Shown here piece by piece: positions 23,311 to 34,297 of a stretch of DNA of 64,000 nucleotides. How positions within the stretch are numbered: the first letter of the stretch is position 1; each line of letters opens with the position of its first letter. The translations under genes were made by a program, and so were the position numbers. A model generated the notes under the pieces. The model did not search any database. It was given only the letters and a program-made list of their open reading frames with translations, and was not told the DNA's origin. The stretch spans positions 62,001 through 126,000 of the forward strand of contig MU863919.1 in assembly GCA_033296885.1 (NCBI GenBank), in the 5' to 3' direction. The stretch is from Triangularia verruculosa. Its lineage: Eukaryota > Ascomycota > Sordariomycetes > Sordariales > Podosporaceae.

Positions 23311-26300
23311 ATGACCTCACAGAGAACCAGGCGACCGAGGTCGCCCGACGTGGACGCGATGGAGGAGGACGAAGCTCAATACGGCAGCGGCGCGCTCACG
23401 TTGGAGGAGCTTGATGAACAGTAAGCTTCTCTCTTTTTCCCCCTTTCTTTTTCATTGTTCATCTCTTCAATTCATTATTGACACGGAACCAAAAAAAAAA
23501 AAAAGCTTCCCCAACCGTCCCAAAAACCACCACAAAACCTGGCCGTTTGCGGAGTTGTACAAGTCGCTTTTTAATCCGTTACTGGACTGCAAGCCGGGGT
23601 CGACCTCTACTGCTGGTTCTACGGTTGCTGCTGGTGCCCCTGGCAGAACGAAATTTGGAAAAGTGAAGAAGACGGGGACGGCGGCAAGTTACCACGAGCA
23701 GAGGAGGCATATTATCGAGCGGTTCATGAGCCGGTGGAGGAACGAGGTGGGCAATGATTTCTACCCCGCGATGAGGCTGATCCTGCCGGATAAGGATCGG
23801 GATAGGGGGGTGTATGGGTTGAAGGAGAGCGGGATTGGGAAGATGCTGGTCAAGGTGATGAAGATTGCGAGGGATGGGGATGATGGGTATGCGTTGATGC
23901 ACTGGAAGATGCCGGGGGGCCAAGCGGGGAATCAGAGGTTTGGTGCTGGGAAGGGGCAGGCTACGGCGGGGGATTTTGCTGGGAGGTTGCTGGAGATTGT
24001 GGGGAAGAGGGCTATGAGGAGTGAGCCGGGGGGGATGACGATTGGGGATGTGAATGTGCTGCTGGATAGGCTGGCGGGGGCGAGTGGGGAGGGGGAGCAG
24101 TTGCCGATTTTTGAGGAGGTTTATCAGAGGTGCTGTGCGGAGGAGGTGATGTGGCTGGTGAGGATTATACTGAAGGATATGAGGGTTGGTGCGACGGAGA
24201 GGACTTTTCTGGGGCTGTGGCATCCGGATGCGGAGGCGTTGTTTAGCGTGTCGAGCAGTTTGAGGAGGGTTTGCTGGGAGTTGTGGGATCCGGAGATGAG
24301 GTTGGAGCAGCAGGAGACGGGGGTGTCGCTGATGCAGTGTTTCCAGCCGCAGCTGGCGCAGTTTCAGATGACGACGGGGTTTGGGAAGTTGGTGCAGACT
24401 TTGGGGGTGACGGAGGAGAACCAGGAGTTTTGGATCGAGGAGAAACTGGATGGGGAGCGTATGCAGATGCATATGAAGGAGGATGAGACGGTCCCAGGGG
24501 GGTTCAGGTTTGCATTTTGGTCGAGGAAGGCGAAGGAGTATACGTATTTGTATGGGGAGGGGTTGGAGGATGATAATTCGGCGTTGACGAGGCATTTGAA
24601 GGATGCTTTTCATGATGGCGTGAGGAATTTGATACTGGATGGGGAGATGATTACTTGGGATGTGGAGGTCGACAAGATCGTGCCGTTTGGTACGCTGAAG
24701 ACGGCAGCGCTGGATCAGCAGAAGAATCCATTCCATAATGGACCGAGACCTTTGTACCGGGTCTTTGATATTTTACTCTTGAACGACACGACACTCGCAG
24801 AGTATACGCTGGCTGACCGCCATGCTGCTTTGGAGAAGGCCGTCAGGGGGGTGCATCGCCGTCTGGAAATCCACCCCTACGAGTCGGCCACTTCGTCAGA
24901 CACCATCGAACCCTTTCTCCGCAGGGTTGTCGCTGAAGCTTCGGAGGGTCTTGTTCTCAAGAATCCCCGGTCCAGGTATCAACTGAACAGCCGCAACAAT
25001 GACTGGATCAAGGTCAAGCCCGAGTACATGTCTGAATACGGCGAGGAACTTGACTGCGTTATCATCGGCGGTTACTTTGGCGCCGGTCGTCGTGGAGGTA
25101 TTCTTTCCAGTTTCCTCTGTGGTGTCCGTGTAACCAAGGAAGACGTCAAAGCTGGTCTTGCCCCCACCAGAGAGAAATGCCTCAGCTTCTGCAAGGTAGG
25201 CGGCGGACTCAAAGCAGAAGACTACGCCGAGATCAGACACCATACCGAAGGCAAATGGAAAGAGTGGCAAGCCAGTAACCCTCCCAATGACTTCATCGGG
25301 CTGGCCGGAGGGAAGATGCAGTACGAGAAGCCAGATGTCTGGATTCACCCTAGTGAATCGGTCGTCATCTCCGTCAAAGCAGCCTCCGTCGTCCCTTCAG
25401 ACCAGTTCGCCGTGGGCTCGACCCTTCGGTTCCCCCGGTTTCGCAAGCTGAGACTGGACAAGGCCTGGGATCAGGGCATGGACCGTGATGACTTCCAGGT
25501 CATCAAAGATACAGTTAAAGAAGAGGAAAAAGAGCGGAAGGCGATGGAGATGGAAAACCGCAAGCGCAGACCAGCCAAGCGTCAGAAGAAGGACCTTGTC
25601 ATTGCTGGGACGGACCCTAATGCTGCCCCGGTTGAGTTTACTGCTGACGGCAAGATCAAAGATGAGCCCATGAGCCAACAAGTTGCCTTTGCCCCTCCCC
25701 GACCAAAGCCGATGGGCCAGCTCTTCCGTGGTTTGGACTTTTGTGTCTTGTCGGAGGCTGTGAAGCCTCGCAAAATGTCCAAACCTGATCTGGAGAAACT
25801 CTTGAAGGAACATGGCGGGAGAATTCACCAGCAGGTTGACAAGGGATCTAACATGATCCTTCTGGCAGACAAGAATGTTGTTCGAGTTGCCTCACTGAAA
25901 AAGGCTGGCGATTCGGATATTGTCAAGCCGAAGTGGGTGTTTGACTGCCTGGCGCAAAACAACGGGGAGGGGTTCTTGCTTCCGTTTGAAGAGGGGCATT
26001 TATTCTACGCTACAGACGAGCTGAAGAGGCTGGCACAGGAGAACACTGATCAATACGGGGATTCATACGTCAGGGATGTTACGGTCGACGAACTGAGAGA
26101 CATCATCGACAACATGGGCCGCACAGGAATCAAGGAAGAGGACGCCTTTCACGACGACAAGACCGGCGAGTTTGACGCTGAGCACTTCCTTGACCAGCTG
26201 GAGGAACGTGGCCGAGGACTAGAAGGACTGAAGAGCTTCTTGTTCAGGCGGTGCAAGGTCTACTTTGCGGTTTCTACGAAGGGGGAGGAGACAGAGAGGG

Positions 26301-26566
26301 AAATGTCGCATGCAGAGTTGAAGGCGATTAAACTGCAAACTGAGATTAGATTTGGGAACGGGACTGTGGTGGGGGAGTTGGAGGATAGGGGGATCACGCA
26401 TGTGGTGGTTGTGGGGGACAGTGAGCAGGAGAGGAGAGAGTTGGCGGCGAGTGTGAGGCATGAGGTTAGCTCGAGGAGGCAGGTGCCGAGGGTGGTGATG
26501 GGGAGGTGGGTGGAGGATTGTGTCAAGGAGGGGACGTTGGTTGATGAGGAGGGGTATGCTCCTTAG
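23311..26566 (+). CDS. LIG4: DNA ligase IV (non-homologous end joining)
   Basis: ATP-dependent DNA ligase that seals double-strand breaks with XRCC4/Lif1 (family knowledge). Exons 23311-23420 and 23506-26566 join in phase 2 to 1056 residues. Exon 1 codes a 36-residue acidic leader (GALTLEELDE) leading into FPNRPKNHHKTWPFAELYKS, the start of the DNA-binding domain. The adenylation motif EEKLDGER places the catalytic lysine at residue 350; later ligase motifs include LDGEM, EGLVLKNP and WIKVKPEYM. Two BRCT domains occupy about 779-870 (GLDFCVLSEA, KPKWVFDCL) and 950-1056 (FRRCKVYFAV, GRWVEDCVKEG), with the Lif1-binding linker between them. The 85-bp intron ends in a run of 14 A before AG. Coding-strand composition changes abruptly near 24750 (see findings). 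Confidence 0.95.
23491..23504 (+). repeat. A14 homopolymer at a splice acceptor
   Basis: Fourteen consecutive A residues immediately precede the G of the AG acceptor of the LIG4 intron, so the usual pyrimidine tract is displaced upstream. Confidence 0.8.
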
Positions 26567-29500
26567 TTACGGTTCAGTATTACAGCAAGAGGGTTGAAGA
26601 TATGTTTTTTAATGAGACCGTACCGTTGAGATGAGAGATACCACGGCATCAGGTAGCTATTTTAGACTAAGAGAGAGTGTTTTCTTACACTGTTAGACGT
26701 ATATAAGCCATCATCCTTCTGGAGTTTTGCTTTTGACCATCTGGCTCTCCTCTTCCAGTTCAGATGCAAGAAGTGTAAATATCATGGCGTTATATATTCA
26801 ACCATGTCTTATTCGGACCCGCTAGTTCATTCCATGTCGCTAACTGACACAAAGAGAAGAGTAGGAAAAACTTTGTGGTGCGCTTACTGGAGCAGGGCTG
26901 AGGCTGGAACTCTCATAACTGGGGCCAGAATCCACCGTGACGGGAAGATGACTGTGTTAGGGAAGAGCGAGAGACAACGTGAGGAAGGCGCACGGGGATG
27001 TGTGAGGGGTAGAGGTAGGCACGAAGGAAACAGAAGAACGTACGGGGGAAGGTACGCCTCTAGGTACACTGCGAGCAAGCAGAGCCATTTTGTTGGACCT
27101 TGTGTGCTATACAAAAAAAGATGACTGTCTAGTCAGCGCGTCAAGGTAGACTATGGCGTTGAGAGGCAGTAACTTACTTGACATACTTCTTGTCGCCACG
27201 TATATTTTCCCTCCTTGCAGGAACTACCAGCCACATGCCGACGAGATCAGGAATGCCTAGAAGAATAGCATGAGACCACTTTATCCACTCATGCCATTGT
27301 TCACGGCCTAGCCGCCATTGACAAAGGTGGTCTCGTATTTGATCTCCATTCCCGGCATCAGCCCAGGTTCCAAGTTGGGCTGTATTCCCGTAGCATATAT
27401 ACTCGACCATCTTAGCCACCCCATACACTCCGGTTCACTCTTGTCACTTGGCAGGACTCACATCTGGCATGAATCCATGCCCTAAACCAACTTCGCCAGC
27501 TCGGTTCCCCGACGTATGTGTGCTATACCCGGTGTGGAGATATTCGAGTAGGATACGAGGTCAAGCATGAAAGAAACCTCAAGGCCTGGCTGACGTCTAA
27601 CGTGAAATATCCGCCTGAGCAAGGCGAAGCAAGACGACACATGTCAATGAGTAACGACCAGTGCAAGGAGTGCCAGATGCTGATGTCAAGCTATAGAGTA
27701 AAACGGGGGAAAGAATAGACCTCGGACCAATCTACCCCTTTTCACCAAGAAGCCGATTACACCTCTCCCCCATATCCCACTACACGTTACTCAACTTTTT
27801 GTTCCCATTCACCTTCCTGCCCTTCGATATCTGACCATACACGCTAGACAGTCTCAACTGGCATAACGTGCGGCAAAAGGAATTAACCCACAGAAACTCA
27901 TTGACCAGAAATTTATCGTACCTATAGCAAAAAGGCCCGGATCTAACCCAGTTCCCGCCGCTTAGCACTCAACCCCGGCCGATGAGACGTTCAAGAAAAG
28001 AGCCGGCCGCCTACTCCATACACCGGAGTTACGAGTCATCTCCATCAAACCCTCAAACATATATCTGTTTTTTTTTTTCCCGGCCCGCAGTCCGTCACTT
28101 GCCGGAAAGAGGGCCAACCCTTTTCCCGGGTTTGATGCGTGAACTGAACCATTCCTAACCTGTATCAGATAGGTACTTTAGAGAACAGCATCTGCCGATA
28201 TTGATGTCTCTGTCGTCTTCGGGAACAAGAACATGGAGCGTGTTTATGAGGGGAGTGAGTGAGTGTATGAGTTCAGCAGGCGTTGTTTGCAAGTGCCTTG
28301 ACATGAAGATGAAAAAAAAAAGGAACCTGAATCGCCACTAGGCGCTCATCTTGCTGATTCGTTGTGAAAAAAACAAAAGCAATGGAACCATAGATTAAGT
28401 TGGTTGATTCCGACATTCGATCCCCAGTGGTTCATCCAATAGCAAACATAACTAGCCGTATGGTAATTCAGCCTGCTTCTCCCGGTGATGACGCTAGTTA
28501 GCTTTCGTCTTTTGCTTCGCTGGTCATCCAGTCAGGCACCACCAAAAGTCAGCGCAGCAAGCACAACCCCCGGTGGTCGGAGTGGTGGAATTTGCCGTAT
28601 ATTGCTGGTATGACGGCATCTAAGCTAGGTAGGCTTCAAGCTCGAGGTCCGTAATCGCCGGGAGGAGTGAAATTTGTTTGCCCGTTCTGCTGTCCTTCGT
28701 TCTGTCGATTGGTTTGTGGTCTGGAAAAAGTGTTAAGGAAGGGGCATGAAGTGAAAATGAACAATAGCCGCTGTCGACTCCGGTGACAGGTAACGTTGCA
28801 GATCTTCGCCTCTCGTCATCTTCCCCTACAAAAACCATATCCAACCGGAAAGGACCCCCTTCATAACTTAAATCCTGCCGTGTAAGGGGAGAGGGAGCGA
28901 GGTCCGGAGACGCAATTAAGTGTCATGTTGTGTGTTTCCGGTCGTGCAAGTCAATCCCGGCGTGTTGATCGGATTGTGGGCAGCAAGCAATTCGCCTCGA
29001 AAGGAGAAATCCCGCAACGGCTGGTCCATAGCCACACCCCTCCCCTCCTTTTGGCTTCCTGTTCGGGTCAACACAAGCTTCCTTCCTGCCCTAATATAAA
29101 GCTTTCCAGGAACCTGGAGGACCCCATATTACACAGCACATACTTTTATATTAAACAATGTGCCCTCCCTCCTCTCTTCCTTCTCTCGCCAGACCTAGCA
29201 ACCCGCCGATATGAAGAGCCGAAAAGAGCGGAGACAACTTAGAGTGGTAGCCAAGAAGGGTAACCGTTGGACGGTATATGAATTGTTAGCAGGCCAAAAT
29301 CTGGAGAACCGCAGATTTACCCGGATTCTGTCTTCTCGTCTATCGTGCTAGACACCCCTGCTCGCCCGATCCGTCACTTGGGTCGTCTTGGAGAGCTTGT
29401 TAGGAAAAAAAGAGCCAGGTATGTAGAGAGCCATTCGACAGGTTAAAGTCCGGTTCCATAAACCCATGATGCGACTGTAGGTCATTCTTCTCACACTTGT

Positions 29501-32500
29501 GAATTTCCGGCGTAACCGCTTGGGAAAAGAGGACGTCATCTGAATCTGAAAAGTGATCGACAGCTCATCCGCAATGCGCTCGCTCATCTGATCAACTGAA
29601 GGAGAGAGATATGAGACGAAGGGAAGGAGATGATGGGTAAAGGGCCCGCCGCTCAACTCGTGACGTGTGCTTGAACCGGAGAATTTCAGATGGATAGGCG
29701 AACCGTGATTGCCCATGTCACCATGCAATCAACGCATCCACAGACAACACGCCGCACGCTACACCGTCTGCCTCCGTGATCTTCACTCGAAGATTTCGAG
29801 AAGTCCCGTCAAATTAATTACACCCAACCCGACATTGGTGGACGAGGGCGGGGAACTTGGGGTTTGGGGTCTGGGGCAAAATTAGCCGCAGTTTCAAAGT
29901 TTCAACTCTGCATGCGGGTATGTTGCAGTCTGCAGCACAGCATCTCGGCTCTTGTTTGCCCACCCCGGAATCCGAGTCGTCGTCGACGTCTTGCGCCCTT
30001 GGCACCTGGTACGGATGACAGGACCACCGGTCAGGTCAACAGCAGGCAATTTTCGACGACCAACAGCCGGATATCGCATTTGCGGCCTCCCTGGATGAGC
30101 ACACAGCACGGCTTGCGGATGCAGAACACTGCTGTGACGAGATTCCGATGCCTGAAGTGGACCATACAGCAAGCCGAACATGTCCCCAAGCTGTGCTGCC
30201 GCTCCGGAATGGACCAAATAATCCACAAGATGGCGATCATCCAGTGGACCCAGATGGAGTAACCGCAAGCGACAACACGCATATCCACGGGGCGACAGAT
30301 AATCCTTTGGGATCGTAGTCAGCTATGTGCCCTGCCCAGCGGAGACATCTCAGTAAAGCTCACCCAAGATCGTGCCCTTGGTCCTTCGACAACTACCGAT
30401 AGGACTGAGTGCGGCAGATAAATTTGCGCGGCGAGGGCCCGGCTCTCAGTAGATGTCGGGTAGAAAAGAGCTCTGCCCCCCAAGGTCCAAGCCAGACAGG
30501 AGAAACAACCAGTAGGAAAGAGAAAATCCATCCTTCAAGCAACCGCCTAGAAGCAGGTTGGGTAGTATTGCATCTTGACGCGTAGATGATTCGCCTCAAG
30601 CGCGCAGGCGCATGTATACAGTAAGTAATCAGGGCGTCAATGCGAACCCAAGGCAGTCGGCGGTTGGCGGCTGGTGGTTGGTTTGTTGGCTTGTTGTCAT
30701 TGAATCAATCTTTCATGACAACCGGTTTGATGTTTTGGGCTGGATGACACAGGCCAATGGAGGCGCCTGAAGCTCTTACACTGCATTCTTTTTAGCCGGA
30801 CCGAAGCCCGGACAAGGTGATACTAAGCACTGCCCATGTAGTATTTGGGCAGCTCTACCAGTGTCTAGAAAGTAATCGGCCATTCGGATTTTTTTGGCGA
30901 CTCGGATATGCCTTTCCGGCTTTGTTCTGACCAGAATAAGCCTTGCCTGCTGACTATGTCACCGGTCCGTGGTCTGTATCAAGGTTATTAGGTAACCTCG
31001 CAACTCCAGCTAACAGAGAGGCTCTAGCGAGGCGAGAACGGGTTGCCGGTTTTAACGTAGCTTCTCGCAGGAGGAACCGGGCCTAGAGAACAGAACGCTT
31101 CTTGCCGCAGCTCGTTAGTACACTTGCGTCCGAGATGGTCCCTAAAGTGATACAACGGAAGCCTGGACCGACGGCATTATGGGCGTTTGATAGAGCCTGG
31201 ACTTGGGTTTTGTTTGGCACTATTGCGTCTGCTATTATTGAGTCAACTTGCCGCAGCTTCCATCGAAAACTAGTTGCGTGCTCGGGACCGAGGCAAGATG
31301 AGCGAGAAGAGGTCCGGCCTAATGTTCGGCGCATACTGGGAATTTGGCAGCAATATTCATTTAGTCGCAGAATGGCAGTGGATGCAGTACCGTCGGTCCC
31401 ATACCGTGGCTGCTTATGAGATGATTATGAGCTAGCCGCAACGCCTATTTCCGTGCCGTGCTCGACCAGGACACCGAGAAGTATCATGGAAATCCCTGCT
31501 GTGGGTGCTGATGTAACGAAGCTCGGTATCGCGGGGTATGCATTAGCAAGGCATGCTCGGTTTTGACGGGAAGCCGTGAATGGTGGGTGGCATGGCATCT
31601 GTCAGGATGCGGCATGTGTCTGGTTGAGCGCCGACTTGGTGGGTTTGTAAATAGAAACCTGGGAGCAGTCATCCATCTCGGCAACTCGTCAATGTCGTCG
31701 TCAGCTAGCCTTTCCAAATCCAGAACATAGACGGGCTGCTGAACTGCGCGTTGCTGGCGGCCTGTCCCTCCGGTGAAACAAAGGTGCATCTGTGGCTGAA
31801 GGAGCCAAGGGCAACACCAGTCCGAAGTTTGGTACGATCTTAGCAATGACTGGGACGCTTCGTTAAAGGCGTTTCGAAACAGATAAAGTGAACGGCCAGT
31901 GCTGGTGGTCGATGGAACATGCCGCATTGACTGAGGGTCTGTATACGACCGGAATGGTGAGGCGGCGGGATGGAAAGCAACCAGAAGAGGAAGGTTGCCA
32001 GCCCGTCCTTGTATCCGGGTCGAGTGCAGCCAATGCTCTGCGGTAGTCATGTTCATAAGTGAAGGAGGCTGTCAAGAGCCCTAGAGCCCGAACGTCGTTG
32101 TGTCTCAGGTGCCAAGGTTTTGTGGATGAACCGATGGTGAACGGTGGGAAGCCAATCTTCGCGCCGCTTGCCGGCGGCCAGGGACGGGACGATCAGTGCC
32201 CCACACAAGTAACCCTCCCTTTCCGAAAGAGGAATGGTCCAATCGTGTAAGTGTTCGCTCCGGTAGCCGACAATTTCTCTACGGCGCGCGGCTTGTTCTG
32301 TCATTATGTTTCGGCACCGAGAAGTAAAGACCGTATAGATATCATCAAGTCAGACGTGGTAAGGCGCAGCACATACATAGCGGATATCCGGGCCGTGGAT
32401 AACTGCGAAGGAAGAGCGTCAGCCTGCTCCGCACACACAGGCATCTGGGTTGATGGCTGGGAATTGGTGAATGATCGTGCTGATAGCTTTTGCTTGGTTG

Positions 32501-32551
32501 CTGGGGATCGTCCAACTGTCAGCGAATGCCGTGGTCAGCCAAGCCGATGAT
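26567..32551. other. Gene-poor interval, 6.0 kb, left of the transposon
   Basis: No protein gene can be supported. Frames up to 190 codons exist (for example on the minus strand at 31484-32056) but have random composition, no recognisable domain, and similar openness on the opposite strand. Short A or T homopolymers occur near 28067-28078 and 28312-28321. A TATA-like string (TAATATAAAG) at about 29093-29102 is followed by an ATG at 29158 opening only 18 codons. Base composition is near that of ordinary intergenic DNA, unlike the AT-rich element to its right. Non-coding transcripts or decayed genes cannot be excluded. Confidence 0.5.
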
Positions 32552-32646
32552 TACCCGTGCCCCAAGGAGGCCCCACTCTTTTCCGACCACGCAAGCAGGG
32601 CACTCCTTAGAGTGGTGCTTACCGCTCTATTCGCCAAACCACTTAA
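32552..32646 (+). repeat. Left terminal inverted repeat (95 bp)
   Basis: It starts TA-CCCGTGCCCCAAGGAGG. The first 55 bases are identical to the reverse complement of the right end; the rest match except for two T/C transitions (T on this side) and a short divergent block near positions 70-80. It retains many CpA sites, unlike the interior. Confidence 0.92.
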
Positions 32647-34202
32647 TTGACTAATTTTTCTAACCTTCCTTTTTATATTCCTTACAATTTAATTAAAACT
32701 ACCTTTTTATTATTATTTTAAAATAAAATCTTAAGTTTAAAAAGCTCTTTAATATATAGCTGAAAATCCAGATATATTATTACTTCGTATTATTAAAGAC
32801 TATAGCGTTAAGTATAATAAACTTAGATCTTACGTTAAAGGCTACGGCCCTATAAAAAGCGCCTTATATTATATAAATAGTTAGTAGATTATAAAAGGAT
32901 AGTAATTTATAAATATATCGATTATTTTAATACTTTTAATATAGTAATTTACTTTAAGTTTATTATGAAGGTAGCGAATAAAATCTTTAAAATTAAAGTT
33001 TTATATTAAAGACTTTCGAATCTGGAGGATTCTTTTACCGTTAGTTTTAATTAGATATTTCGTTTTATTTACTATAATAAATACTTTAAGTAGCGTTAGA
33101 AAATAATAATTAGTAAAAAGAAATATTCGGAAAAATTTTTAATTATTAAGGATTATTTTAAGACGTTTACTATTATTATTAAAAAGTATAATATATAATT
33201 TAAGGATATATAAAATATAAATAAAACTGGTTTTTAAATTAAAATTAATAAAAATTAATTTATTATTATTAAATATAAAAAAGTTTATTACTTTACTATT
33301 TTAGAAAATAAGGAATTAACTATAGTAATTAAAGTAATCTTAACCGGTAAAAATATTATTTAAATATTATAAAGAAAATAATATTATTTTTTTTGGTCTT
33401 TTATTATATTTTATATATATTCTTTAACCTTTTAATATTATAATTTTCTAACTACTTAAATATTACTATATTAAAACCCTAAATATATTAATTTATAACG
33501 GTCTTATAAATATTATTAAAATTAAATTCTTAAGTATAATATAAAATATATATAATTAAGCTTTTAAATTAGGGATTATTTTATTAACCTTCTTTAAAAC
33601 CAGCATTTTTTTATTTAATTTATTAATTATATTAACGGAATTACGTTAATAGGTCCGGCTAAAAACCCTCCCTTTATTATTACGGCTTAATCTTAACCTT
33701 TTATTTTCCTCTTTTAATATATTTATTATTTTAAAATAGATAAATAAAGTAATTAATAAACTATAAAATTCGTTATTTAACGATTTTCCTAATAAACTTT
33801 TCGATAATATAGAAAGATTTATATAAAGATCTTTTACTATAATTACCGAGCTCCTTTAAATTAAACGGGACTTAAGTATTATATAAATAATTTAAACTAT
33901 TGTTAAAGTTAAGTAGACTATAAAAGGAGGGTCTTTAAAGTTTAAAGGAATATTTATAATTATTTACGGTCGGTAAATAATTTAAAGAAGGAATAATAAA
34001 ACTTTAATTAAGGTAAAGCGGGTAATTAAAATAGCCGAATAAAAGGTTTATAATTACTGTAAGAAAGTTTAAAAAAAACAGTAAAAGAAATTTACAATTA
34101 ATATACTATTAGTAAACTAGAAAAGGCCGTAATTAGCGATAGATCTAGTATTTTAAAGCAATTACGTAGGTTTTAATAAAATAGGTAGTGAAAATTAGCT
34201 AT

Positions 34203-34297
34203 TTAAGTGGTTTGGCGATTACTGTGGTGAGCACCACTCTAGGGAGTGCCCTGCTTGCGTGGTCGGAAAAGAGTGGGGCCTCCTTGGGGCACGGGTA
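34203..34297 (-). repeat. Right terminal inverted repeat (95 bp)
   Basis: Reverse complement of the left repeat, ending CTTGGGGCACGGG-TA. It carries C at both positions where the left repeat has T, and is GC-rich up to the inner boundary near 34203, where AT-rich sequence begins abruptly. Confidence 0.92.

Larger units (their letters stand above)
32552..34297 (+). mobile_element. RIP-degraded pogo/Fot1-like Tc1/mariner transposon
   Basis: A 1.75 kb element bounded by 95-bp terminal inverted repeats and a TA at each end, the target duplication of Tc1/mariner elements. The interior (about 32650-34200) is extremely AT-rich, with TpA abundant and CpA scarce while CpG and CpC survive: the signature of repeat-induced point mutation. 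On the plus strand, one frame at about 33121-33360, ignoring TAA codons (RIP products of CAA), reads a decayed DDE transposase: KYNI, FKDI, NINKTGF, then ENKELTIVIKVILTGKNI. This matches the pogo/Fot1 signature DIYNxDETGF...NRExxTVIxxxxxxG, with the catalytic Asp-Glu changed to Asn-Lys by G-to-A. Numerous stops make it non-autonomous. The length is close to that of Fot1/Pot2-type elements (about 1.8-1.9 kb). Confidence 0.88.

Noticed and set aside
23579..24736. 385-codon open frame antisense to LIG4
   Set aside because: Its composition (Leu/Pro/Arg/His/Ile-rich) is the shadow of a G-rich codon style on the sense strand; LIG4 is fully supported there.
27174..27428. 84-codon minus-strand frame (MVEYICYGN...)
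   Set aside because: The Trp-rich peptide looks slightly protein-like, but it has no homologous pattern I recognise, no upstream exon and no promoter context.
31484..32056. 190-codon minus-strand frame in the gene-poor island
   Set aside because: No recognisable motif, His/Arg/Pro-rich random composition, and frames of similar openness on the other strand.
32650..34200. AT-rich stretch as a centromere fragment or mitochondrial insertion
   Set aside because: Matched inverted repeats, TA flanks and a decayed DDE transposase frame identify it as a RIPed transposon.
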